A DNA stretch of 64,000 nucleotides from Costus lasius (Eukaryota; Streptophyta; Magnoliopsida; Zingiberales; Costaceae), in contig CM050449.1 of the NCBI GenBank assembly GCA_027563935.2, forward strand, positions 17,878,735 to 17,942,734, in the 5' to 3' direction. Made by a program: the position numbers and the translations under genes. Positions 12,400-25,092 of this stretch are shown one piece after another; the first letter of the stretch is position 1; each line of letters begins with the position of its first letter. The notes beneath the pieces are model-generated. The model made no database searches. It was given only the letters and a program-made list of their open reading frames with translations, and was not told where the DNA came from.

Positions 12400-13745
12400 A
12401 TTCTCCTTCGCCCAACTTGGATATCGCTCTCGATGTCTGATACGGGAGTCCTTCTTGCAACCATCGCCCCGATTCGACACTACTGCGCCCCCATGGCAGT
12501 GTTTGGAGCTATTTGGATCGCACCGAACCTTACCTCCTCAGTGTTGACTTCAGCTTCCTCAGCTGGCTCCTACGTCATGATAGCCATGATCTTCTATCTC
12601 GTGGGACAGTCCTTCATCCAGTGAGGACCGCCGCACAAGAAACAACCTTGTGGCTTCGATTATACATGCATCATTCCCGTAGGACGATGTGGCTCTCGTC
12701 GTCCCGGTGAACCTCTGTCCTACCGGGGAAAGGGTCTACCCTCTCTGGAACTCTAGCCCTTGGCAGGGAGCTGCGCTTCGGTGGTGACCTAGATTTTCTT
12801 GGTGGTGTGGATTTAAAATTTCTATTATCGACCAAGGACTCAGCCACCGCCCTCCAATCTGGTGGTGAGTATCGCCGGACCTCCGTCTCTGCCCAAGGTT
12901 GAAGAATTCAAAGGAAATAATACCTTTTATCTGCCTCCGCCATGTCTAGTAGCTCCAACATCAGTGTAGAGAATGCTCTGATGTACTCCTAGATCGACCT
13001 AGTGTGCCTCAGCCGATCCACTTTGCCACACGCCTGATCCGCCGAGTTTTCGGGAAGAAACTGCCGCCACAGCTCCTCACGGAAGGTCTCCTAAGGCCAA
13101 CTAGAAGCCCCCGACATCGAGCTAACTTTGATCCGCCACCAAAGTTTCGCGTCGGCTATAAGATATGCGATGCATACCCGCACCCGATCTTCCTCTGGAA
13201 TACGACTCGCAGAAAACAACTGCTCCATGTCCCATATAAAATTTTCCACCTCTCTAGACGATCCCCCCCCCCCCCCGAACGTCGCTGGCTCAAGTACTCG
13301 TACCTTCGCTGCCGATCGTGATACCTACGTTAGGGCCAAACGTAGTACAACGATCTCGGCCTGCATCTCCTCTTTCATCCGTGCCATCTGCTCTGGCAAG
13401 TCGATGAGATTCTCTAGAGTCTGCTGCAGAGCCTCGATCTGCAACCTCTGTTGTTCCACTATCCTCTGAAGAATCTCCACCGGGGGAACCACTGCATTGT
13501 CCCCTTCACCGATCAGATCGAGAATAGCACATTCTTGATATGTGCTATGCGATCGCCCTGGTTCACCATCTCGTCAGGTTTAGTCGTCACCTTGGCTTTA
13601 CCTTTGTCCTAGCTGGGCCACACGTCCTCTGATGACCCTCTAGTTGTGTGCGTGATCTTTTGGAATTTCCGACATATCTTCACCTTCGTAAGCGAAGCAG
13701 CCGGGTTGTTTCCTCTAATATCTGTGGGTTATGGGCCCACAGTCT
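12400..13745 (-). pseudogene. degenerate Gag of the LTR element
   Basis: On the minus strand the interior reads in broken frames as a retrotransposon Gag. The clearest piece is a zinc knuckle at 12606-12644 (CFLCGGPHWMKDC, a CxxCxxxHxxxxC form seen in plant gypsy-type Gag proteins), closely followed by in-frame stops. The rest holds fragments only. A 14-bp C run at 13263-13276 lies within it. No polymerase domains are present. Confidence 0.6.
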
Positions 13746-13760
13746 GGCTCTGATACCAAT

Positions 13761-14962
13761 TCTCATGCCCCGGCCTAAGGTAGTCCGACGGAACACTAGA
13801 CCGGGCGTGAAACCCTAGGATTTTCGGGTGAAATTTTATCCTAATTTGGAAACCCTAATTCCCCGAGTGCAAAATCACCCCCAAATCGAAATAGGATTGG
13901 AAAACCCTAACCCTATTCAGAAAAACCAGAACCCTAAACCAGAGAATACCTCTAATTTTGACCAGTGGGTCAAAATTATCACCACCGCTCAAATAATTCG
14001 GTTTGCTGATGCACGCTCACGTCAGCCCTTCTAATCTCCCCGCGAAATCGTTGCTCGCCGAAATTACTTGTCTGCTGACGTCGTGCTGGCTATAGCGTTA
14101 AATCGAAACGCTGAATTCCAAATTTCGATTTCCAATTTTGACTGAGTCAAAATCGAAACTCACCTTCGTTTGTCCTTTGCGACGCCACCTGCGTCGTCTC
14201 TCGCCGAGCGCCGCCTGCGCTCGAGACCTCGCCGGAGTTCGAACGTGCCGGTCAGGAAAGAGGACGCCGCCTGCGTCTCACCCTCAGTCGTTCACTGTTG
14301 TCGTCTGGCAGTCGTGTCCCGCCGGAAACACTCCAAAGCTCCGCTGCTACGTTGAAGAACAGGCGAGGAAAAGATGGAAGGGACGAAGCTATTTTATTCC
14401 TTTGAAAGTATTACAATGCCCTCTTCTCTAGCCATCGGCCCCCCTGGCCGCCGGTATCCACTCCCCTCCCTCGTCGGTGATCCCCTGATCACTGGCTACA
14501 GTTCTCTCAGTTTCCTCTCAACTCGCACTCGCTGTCGCCGTTCCCAGATGTCGGATCTCTCCACTGCTCTCTCCCTCAGGCTCGGGGGTTACTGTGCTAA
14601 AGGTCTGGATCGATTGATTCCCCCTCTTCGTCTCCATCCACCCTTCTTAAAGAAGAAGCCGCCGCCTCTGTTTGGATCGCGTCTCCGCCCCGATTAGGGC
14701 GTTGCCCGAGTCCTCTACTGGCGCCGACTCCGTCGTCCGAGCCACCAGCATCCGAGCTTTGCGGGGAGGATCGGTTCGATGCCACGTGCGAGCGATGCGG
14801 AGACGATGCTATTGAGCTCTCGCGCAATTCGGTGTCAAAATCCCTGATTGGATTTGGCATTGACCGGCCAAATTCCTTTCTTTGGCGTGGACTTAGCTGC
14901 AGGTTTGGGTTTGAGCTAGGCCCACTACCTTTGAGTGCGGCCCGGTAGTCATGGGCCTGACA
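13761..14962 (-). repeat. 5' LTR of the gag-only element
   Basis: Full-length partner of 11216-12399 with the shared GCCCCGGCCTAAGGTAGTC inner edge and GGGCCTGACA outer edge. It includes a short insertion near 13852-13870 that the other copy lacks. The primer-binding site adjoins its lower-coordinate edge. Confidence 0.85.
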
Positions 14963-16948
14963 ATTGGGATCCGATTCAAGTGTAGCGGTGTTACGACATT
15001 CGTGTCTCATAATGTGATTTAGGTCGGCCCAAGCGATGCATCAAAATGTATTGAAAATACAAATACATAATATTTTTTTTAAAAAATAAAATTTTCACTA
15101 ATTTTTTGTTGAATCCGAAAAATAGAACCCAAAAATTTTAATTTGATTCGATTTACAACTAAATTAGTTTAGTTCGATTTAAAATTTCTTTAAAAAATTC
15201 GATTCGATTTTTAATTTAATCTCAAATTTTTAGATTGAATTGAATAAACTAAATTTTTAATAAATTTTAAAAATTTTAATATTATTTAAATTAAAAATAA
15301 TTTTAAATTAATTAAAAATAATAATATTATTAATAAAATTAATAAAAATAATAATTTTGGTTTAAATATGATCGAATCAAATCAAATGTAAATTTTTAAT
15401 TTAGTTTTATAAAAAATCGATTCGGTTTTGATTTTTAAAAATAGATAAAAAAAAATGAGATTAAATTAATTGGACACCTTTTACTAATTATTAGTGTAAT
15501 AAAGTACTATAAGATAAAATTACAAAATAAACTTAATTGTCAAAGATGACATTAGATGACAATTTCATCCATCGGGTTTGGGTACCCGATCTGACCCAAC
15601 CCATTTATGATGGGTTCGGTACCCAATTAGCTAAATAGAGCAGGTTCAGATTTAATGGGTCAGGTTTTAATTGAGTTCAGTTTTGAGTTGTAGATACTTT
15701 ATACACAATACTTGATTTCAATAAAAAAATATAAATATATATTTTATTATAAAAATATAAATAAAAATAAAATAATTATTATATAAATAATAATTATTAT
15801 TAAAAATATAAAATAATAAGTTTTTATTATTATTTTAATTTTTTAAAATATATTTTATAAAATAAAATAATAAATAATTATAAAAACATGAGTAACCCGT
15901 GATCATCGTGCGATTGAGCAAAAGGACATTTTTTTAGGAATCAAATATGTATTTTATCATATAAAAGGTCGAAGGAAACTAAAAAAAAGAAATTCTTTAA
16001 TAGTTAGTCGAGCATCGGTTGTTCCTCCCATTTGAAATTGTTACGGCTTCTTCCAATTCTGGAGCAAGATCATTTCGTCCTCCAGCGAGAGGTCCACCAT
16101 TTCTGCAGTTGCACAGTTGCCCTAATTATAAGAACGCATGATTTACGCAGCAGGCAGCAATGGATTTGAATGTGCTTTCAGTGACTCCGTCAGCAGTCTT
16201 TCTCCTCCAGACCTCAGCCCTTCGCCACCATGAAGAACTCGGATCATGTATTGGGACTTCTATGGTTTTGACCACCGCTGAAAAAGGGATTGGGGCGGAT
16301 TGGTTGATGGCTTTCAGCTGCTGCTCTGAGGATTGTGAGGGCAACTCTGGAACTTCATGCGATGTATGTCATGGTACAAAACCGAAGCTGCTGCGCCAGA
16401 GAGGAGCAGCTGCTGCAGTTCTCTCATCTCAGTCAACACCACCAGAAACGCAAGGGAGAGCAGTAGAGGGATCCGGCAGGCTGTGCCCTCCCAGTTCTAC
16501 CCCACGGAAGGTTTGATTGTGTCTCATAGAGGGAGTAAAGAAGGGCAATGAATGGAGGGATAGGAGGCTTGAAGGTGGAGATGTTTCTTCCACCTCAGTC
16601 GGCCAGCGAAGATCCCGCAAATGCCCTTCTGCGACCCGAAAAAATCTCGACTACACCAGGTGGAAAAAATCTTATGGGGTTTGATTGGGTTTTGCTTGGT
16701 CAGAGTCAGACCTACAAGGAGAGAGAGGTGGAGCTAGCGAGAAAGCAGGGGAAGAAGCCCTCCCCCACTTTCTCTCTCCCGCTATTTTCTCGCACTCGCT
16801 CTCTCTTCGACCAACTTTATCGCGCCATTATCTCCATCTTCTCTTGTCTTTATGACCTCCTTTGGATCAGATCTGGCTCACTTCTGGCCGCCGCGCCGCT
16901 TTCCTTTCTTCCTTGTGCCCTCTTTTGTTTCCCTGAAGCGAGGTCGGG
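14963..16948. other. intergenic region upstream of the coiled-coil gene
   Basis: 15060-15450 is very AT-rich, with repeated GATTCGATTT/AAAATCGATTCGG phrases like a decayed MITE. It is followed by the partial hAT-type MITE described separately. 16100-16948 becomes GC-richer and ends in a pyrimidine-rich tract (about 16755-16815) that fits a 5' UTR of the gene starting at 16949. Open frames at 16160-16516, 16429-16620 and 16548-16955 have no recognisable domain. Confidence 0.5.
15553..15895. mobile_element. truncated hAT-type MITE of the GGGTACCCG family
   Basis: It starts with TAGATGACAATTTCATCC, which aligns with the right terminal repeat of the element at 41778-42229 read in reverse complement. 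A GC-rich block follows (GGGTACCCGATCTGACCC, GGGTTCGGTACCC, ATTAGCTAAAT), then an AT-only core. The expected second GC-rich end is reduced to a short ACATGAGTAACCCGTG remnant, and no matching 8-bp duplication follows, so one end is lost. Confidence 0.6.
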
Positions 16949-18045
16949 ATGGTGAAGAAGGCGAGGGCGAACGCGGATGCCTCCCTGTCTGCTTCTTGTT
17001 ACCAGGTTGGGGTTGATGCTAGGGCAAGATTAAGATTTCATCACCTGATGCGGGATTACGAGGAACTGCAGAAGGTGAGAGCTTTGCTCTTCTTCTATTA
17101 AAAAAAGATACTTTGATTTGGGGAATAGGATCATTTTACTTCCTAAATCTGTAAGTTCTCTTGATGTTGCCATGCAGCGAGGTCGGTTTTGAACGATTTC
17201 GAAGTATTTGATTCTGCTTCGATTGGAAATTAGGGTTTTTCGCAATGAGAATACTTGATATTTCTTAGATTTTAGTATCAGTAAGATACTTGAAAACTAA
17301 AAGATACTTTGATTTGTGGAATAAGATCATTTTTCATTCATAAATTCTGTTTTTACAAGTTTTAATCTACTTTTACAGGAAACAGAAGCGAAGAAGAGAA
17401 ACCTACAAAAGGCAAAGGAGAAGAAGCTGAGACTCTTGGCTGAAGTCAAGTACTGCTCTATTCTATATCTCTTGATCAATTAAAAATGTTTTGATTGGGG
17501 TAAAAAATCACATTTCTCAATCCTTATTATAACACTAAACCAAGCATTTTCAGGTTCCTGAGAAAGAAATACAAATCTTTTTTAGAGAATCCAAGTCAGA
17601 CGACCCTATGTAGACTCGAGGAGCAATCTCATAAAATGTCATCAACTTGTAGCTCTAATCCACCAGCAAAGCTGCCTGTTTCTGATGGAGTTCTCTCTAA
17701 AGGAAGTGATCACAGAGTTGTTGAAGCTTCAAAACCTAAAGCTTCTCCATTGCTCGATTTGAATCAAGTTTCTTTACCGGTATGTTACTGCCACTGCCTG
17801 CTGCTGCAATCCATATGCATGAATTCATTGATACCGGATTTCTAATGTTGCTCTATTACTGAATCTAGGGAAGTGAAAGCAATGAGTTGCATTGGGAAGA
17901 GAAGCCCTTGAATTCTGAGCAGCAGGATCATAATTTGGCGATATGTCTAGATGTAGGGAAAAAGTCAAATAGAATAGGTTATAAGAGGAAAGTCAGATGG
18001 GAAGACCAATTTACTCTGAAGAGAAATTATTGTGTTGATACTTAA
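16949..18045 (+). CDS. small coiled-coil plant protein of unknown function, 4 exons
   Basis: Exons 16949-17074, 17379-17449, 17554-17779 and 17869-18045, all with GT/AG borders. The total is 600 nt, encoding 199 residues. The ATG follows a pyrimidine-rich leader and opens a basic N-terminus (MVKKARANAD). Residues about 25-75 are a highly charged helix (LMRDYEELQKE, then KKRNLQKAKEKKLRLLAEV and FLRKKY), a typical coiled coil. Residues about 80-140 are serine-rich and low in complexity, with a short LLDLNQVSLP stretch resembling an LxLxL-type (EAR) motif. The C-terminus is basic (GYKRKVRWEDQF). I recall similar uncharacterised plant proteins but no known function. A nuclear or chromatin role is only a guess from the charge and the LDLN motif. 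Confidence 0.8.
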
Positions 18046-18868
18046 AACTTCATTTTAGATTCCTAGGTTATTGCTAATCTGTACAAAATCAATTGAAATA
18101 GAAAGATGTTGATATCCATTCCGCATGTAAATAACATGAGTAGTTTCAGGAAGTGGATAACTTGGCTGCATTCTCTGATTTGCCGTTTATATTTTGACAG
18201 GGGCTCATGATATCTGATTAATCCATTCAATTGAAGAAAGAAACCAATACTATCGTTTGTGCAAGCTTTAAAATTTCAAGTCTATATTAATATATTAATC
18301 AAATCTCGAACAATGATGGTGAAATATAAAATAATTTTTACCATTCAATTTAACAATTTTACAATAGATTGATTTGAGTTTAAATCATAAATCTAACTAG
18401 AGCGATAAACAAATTGATTTGGCTTTATATCATAAATCTAGCTAGAGTGATATATGTAAACAACAAAGATTAGATCATCTTAGTAGATATTTTCATTTTT
18501 TTTAAAGCAAGTTAAATAATAAAGACATGGCTATACGTAAAACAACAAAGATTAGATAATTTTAGTAGTTTTTTTTTCATTTTTTTCAAAACAAGTTAAA
18601 TAATAAAGACATGGCTCGACTATAATACTTTGTTATTAAAAACTAAAGGTGCTTTACCGTTGTTCAATTGACATTTTAAACCTAGAAAATTTAAAACAAT
18701 ATGTATATAATATAATCTTCTTCATATAGAATATGAAGAGAAATCATGTACCGAGTCATAAACCAAACAAGAAACTACAACAACTGATTAGAACAAACCT
18801 CACGGTTGAGTAGTCATGTGAAATCCAACCAATGCAGTTAAAATAAACGGATGTCACCATGCGATATT
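18046..18868. repeat. 3' flank with short direct repeats
   Basis: AT-rich DNA after the coiled-coil gene. CATAAATCTAACTAGAG (about 18386) recurs as CATAAATCTAGCTAGAG (about 18431). The unit starting CAACAAAGATTAGAT at 18461 repeats at 18543, a period of 82 bp, each copy carrying GTTAAATAATAAAGACATGG. No gene seen. Confidence 0.6.
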
Positions 18869-18877
18869 GTTAGATTA

Positions 18878-20983
18878 GAGAACAATGTCGTAGGCACGAA
18901 TCCTAAAGATCCTTTTTCATGCATACACCCCAAAGCTATCAATAGGGGTGTCAATGGGTACTTGACTTCGCAGGTACCCGACCCGACCCGACCCGTTTAT
19001 GGCGGGTTCGGGTACCCGATTAGCTAATCGGGTCGGGTTCGGGTTTACACCCATTGGTACCCGCGGGTACCCGATACCCGATTATATATAATAAAAAAAT
19101 ATATATTTATATTTATATTTATATATTTATATAATAAAGTAATTTTTTATAAATATATTTATTATTATTATTATTATTTTATAGTTATATTTTATAAAAA
19201 TAATTTAAAAATAAATATACCCGACTCGGGTTTAACCGGGTTCGGGTTTGGGGCGGGTCGGGTCGGGTCGGGTTCGGGTTTGGCCAAAACAGGCGGGTAC
19301 CCGACCTGTTGACATCCAGCTATCATGGGCACAATGAGAAATGGTGGATTAGCCAACATGGTGCCTCCATCCGTCAACATGCCGTCACCATAAATAAATT
19401 CGTCGTCGTATCCCTCTCGTAACCTAAACCAACCATGCTTCTCCTCTTTTCATTTCTCTTATCCCTCACTCGCCCGCTCCATCGCAAAAAAACTCTAAAC
19501 CTCTCCCGCTGTGACTTTGTCTAGCGTCTTTATCGATAGGGTTTTGTCAGCCTAGCGTCTTCGTCCAATATTGTCGCCTAGTGATCCAATGTTCTCGTCC
19601 AGCGTTGTCAACCCTGTCTCTATCCATGTCGTTTATCGCTCCGACTTCATCCAGCGTCTTCGTTGATAGGGTTTTGTTGGCCCAGCATTATCGCTCCCAT
19701 CTCCGTCGGTGTTGTTTACTTCTTATCAGGATAAGAACTTTTTCTCTTTTTTACTGTATTATTATCTCCCTTCTAACACATTTGTTGATGTTTTTCTTCA
19801 GTAACATAATAATTAATTTTTGTTCATAGGAAACTTATTTTAATTCCCCCGGTACTCCATCGCTCAATCGTTTATACAAGGGTTTGTTAGGATCTTTTAA
19901 CTTAAGTATTTACATATCTATTGCATTTAATAGGGATCTGTAACTATATTTTTCAATTTGGATCGCAGACTTCAAGTGAACCATCACAAACTACCTTTTA
20001 ACGATTGATATTTCAGAAGGATCCAAAAAGGAATAAAAATTGAACCCTTTCATCTATCCTAGCTAGTTAGAAGTGTGTTGTAACTATGGCTTATGTGATT
20101 TAACAGTCAGTAATGTGATGTATGTAACAGCATAGACCTTTACACATTCCAAGAATTTTGGTGAATTTTGCAAAATATATCTAGCTTTTTTGAGTCAAAT
20201 TACAGCTATTATAAGTTTTGTTAAACTTATGGTTGAGATCGACAAACTTATAAATTCCTAGCCAAATGGGAATGACATGCCAACTGAAAGGGGATAGCAC
20301 ATAAATCAATTATTAAGTTCCCAATTGAATGTAACATATTTGTAAATACGTAAAATATACTTACATCAAAATATGCTAATAAACCAGTGTATAAAAAATC
20401 AGGCTAAGAGGAAATTAGAATAAGTTTCCTATAAACAAAAATTAATTATTCCGTTAATGAAGAAAAACATCAACAAATGTGTTAGAAGGGGGATACTACT
20501 GCCCAAAAAAAGAGAAAATGTTCTTACCTTAATAAGAAGTAAATGACACAATAAAGACTTAGGCGACAACACTGGACAAAGATGCTGGGTTGACAAAAAC
20601 CGTATTGACGGAGACATTGGACAAAGTCGGAGCGGTAAATGGCACCGTTGAAGACAAGGGCAACAACGCTAGACAAAGATGCTAGGCGACAATGCTAGAC
20701 GAAGATACTGAGCCGACAAAACCCTATCAACAGAGACGCTGGACGAAGTTAGAGCGAGAGAGATTGAAAAGAGGAGAAGCGCGGTTGGATTGGGTTACAA
20801 GAGGAATACAACGATAGAGTTGTTTACGGTGACATCGCATTGACGGATGGAGATGGCACGATGCTAATCTATTGTTTCTCATCATGCCATCACAGCTTTA
20901 GGATGCATGCGTAAAAAAGAATCTTTAGAATTCGTTTAACGGTGGATTAGCTACCGTGCTGAAAGATTCCAAGACATTTTCTC
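18878..20983. mobile_element. foldback Mutator-like element with a 9-bp target duplication
   Basis: The element is bounded by a perfect 9-bp direct repeat, GTTAGATTA, at 18869-18877 and 20984-20992, the size typical of the Mutator superfamily. The ends are GAGAACAATGTC and, inverted, GAGAAAATGTCTT. Long inverted arms follow: about 18878-19850 (including the nested MITE) and about 20405-20983. They match over hundreds of bases, for example CTTCTCCTCTTTTCA, GATAGGGTTTTGT, and AACACATTTGTTGATGTTTTTCTTCA against its complement at 20455-20480. The arms contain internal CCAGCGTCTTCGT-type repeats. The central 550 bp codes for nothing recognisable. There is no transposase, so it is non-autonomous. 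Confidence 0.9.
18943..19318. mobile_element. hAT-type MITE nested in the left arm of the foldback element
   Basis: It begins TAGGGGTGTCAATGGGTAC and ends ACCTGTTGACATCCA, imperfect terminal inverted repeats. Both ends are GC-rich with GGGTACCCG and CCCGACCCG subterminal repeats, and the core is almost pure A/T. The flanking 8-mers GCTATCAA (18935-18942) and GCTATCAT (19319-19326) are a target duplication of hAT size. Removing the element restores continuous alignment of the two arms of the host foldback element, which confirms the boundaries. Confidence 0.88.
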
Positions 20984-20992
20984 GTTAGATTA

Positions 20993-21483
20993 GGAATAAG
21001 ACAAGTCCCGATGACAGGTCGAATAAAATTTATGAGGGACTTAAGTAAGAAGATAATCACCAAATAAGTCGATCGATACAATTTATGACAATAGAGATGC
21101 ATATATTACATAATAGCATGCCTGACACGTTCAGTTTTTACGCAACTACGAGAAAATAAAGGATTACAGAAAAACTAAGAATCGAACAGATTGGAATGTG
21201 AAATTAGACGATCGGTTGTCTATAACAGTGAATTCTAATGTGGAGGATCGATAAAAGTACTGCGAGAATACTAATGCAAATTACTATAGAAATATAGAAA
21301 TTTGAAGCTGTTGAAGACAGTCTTCAATTATGCCCACGCATTGATGCACCCTATGTAGGTATCTTTTTATTTTCTTCTACGTTAAATTTTCACGCAAAAG
21401 AAGAATCCTATATATTGATCTACTTTGAAAACATCTTCCATGTCTTTTGGACTACTTCAAATCTGCTCTAACTGATTTCAGTC
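20993..21483. other. short intergenic stretch downstream of HCT
   Basis: Between the foldback element and the HCT stop codon (minus strand). The part near 21484 should include the HCT 3' UTR. No repeat or gene recognised. Confidence 0.45.
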
Positions 21484-24244
<2,761 letters not shown>

Positions 24245-24330
24245 GACTTAGATGGGCCCCGAGTCCCACCTTCATCAATTAGCCCATGACTTAGATGGGC
24301 CCCGAATCCCACCTTCATCAATTAGCCCGA
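24245..24330. repeat. 43-bp tandem duplication
   Basis: GACTTAGATGGGCCCCGAGTC at 24245 recurs at 24288 with one visible change (GAATC), followed in both by CCACCTTCATCAATTAGCCC. Two adjacent near-identical copies. Confidence 0.85.
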
Positions 24331-24765
24331 ATTGCAAATCATGTGCGTGCTGATCTGTAATTAAAAGATCGTAGCCAAGTCAGCCGGGTCTAATTTTGGG
24401 TCAGGTAGCGAGCTTCACCCAACCCTGGACGAAATTTATTTGCGATCCCTACGCCGCTAAATCCACTCATTACACGTTAGCATCACGCGGAATCGACCAA
24501 ATCCCAATATTTTAATCGGTACGAATGTATCCACCAATTATTCAAATCCAACGCGACCCAATCAAGATCACTTAGGCCGATGTCTTATCAAAGTGAATCA
24601 ATTTTTTATGTTGACTTTTCATCAGGATAGATCTTCAAAAAAACCGTATTTAAGAGATGCCGACACTACAATAAAAAAAATATATTTTAAATATTTTCTA
24701 ATATTAGTAAAGGTAATAAAGCATTTTCCATTCAATTTTAAGTGTACTTGGGCCCATGCATTCAA

Positions 24766-25084
24766 CATTAGGTTCGGTTTGGTATATTTAATTTTTATCA
24801 ATTATTAAAAATTTTAATAAATTCAGTACAATAAAAAAATTGGTTTCAGTGCGTAACAAATTTTATAAAATTCTTTTTTTTGTTTTGGTTTTAGATTTTA
24901 TTTTTTCAATTTAATAAATCAAACTACCTATCACCCAATTAACTAAATTCTTAATAATTTAACTTTTTTGGTAATTTACAAATTCAGAGATTTTAGGAAA
25001 TTAAGTTCGATTTCAATTTTTAACATTTCGGTATAAAAAAGTTTGATAAATTTAGTATTGGTAAATACCAAATACTTGCCTCTA
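24766..25084. mobile_element. possible AT-rich MITE
   Basis: An AT-rich segment with GGTTCGGTTTGG at one end and TACCAAATACTTGCCTCT at the other. It is flanked by ATTCAACA (24758-24765) and ATTCAACG (25085-25092), which could be an 8-bp target duplication. The terminal inverted repeats do not match well, so this is tentative. Confidence 0.3.
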
Positions 25085-25092
25085 TTCAACGT

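Larger units (their letters stand above)
11216..14962 (-). mobile_element. Gag-only LTR retroelement (TR-GAG-like), directly upstream of MRS2
   Basis: Two 1.2-kb direct repeats (11216-12399 and 13761-14962) flank a 1.36-kb interior. In element orientation (minus) the LTR begins TGTCAGGCCC and ends near GGGGCATGAGA. The interior starts 2 nt later with TGGTATCAGAGC (13747-13758), the usual initiator-Met primer-binding site, and ends with a purine-rich tract (GAAGGAGAAT) before the 3' LTR. The only coding trace is a Gag-like stretch with one zinc knuckle, with no protease, integrase or reverse transcriptase. The flanking 5-mers are ACCGG and ATTGG, a possible decayed target duplication. This fits the non-autonomous TR-GAG/LARD type, probably Ty3/gypsy-derived (inference). 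Confidence 0.85.

Noticed and set aside
11505..12464. Several open frames of 70-156 codons on both strands
   Set aside because: They lie inside the LTR and recur as broken versions in the second LTR (14138-15010). GC-rich chance frames.
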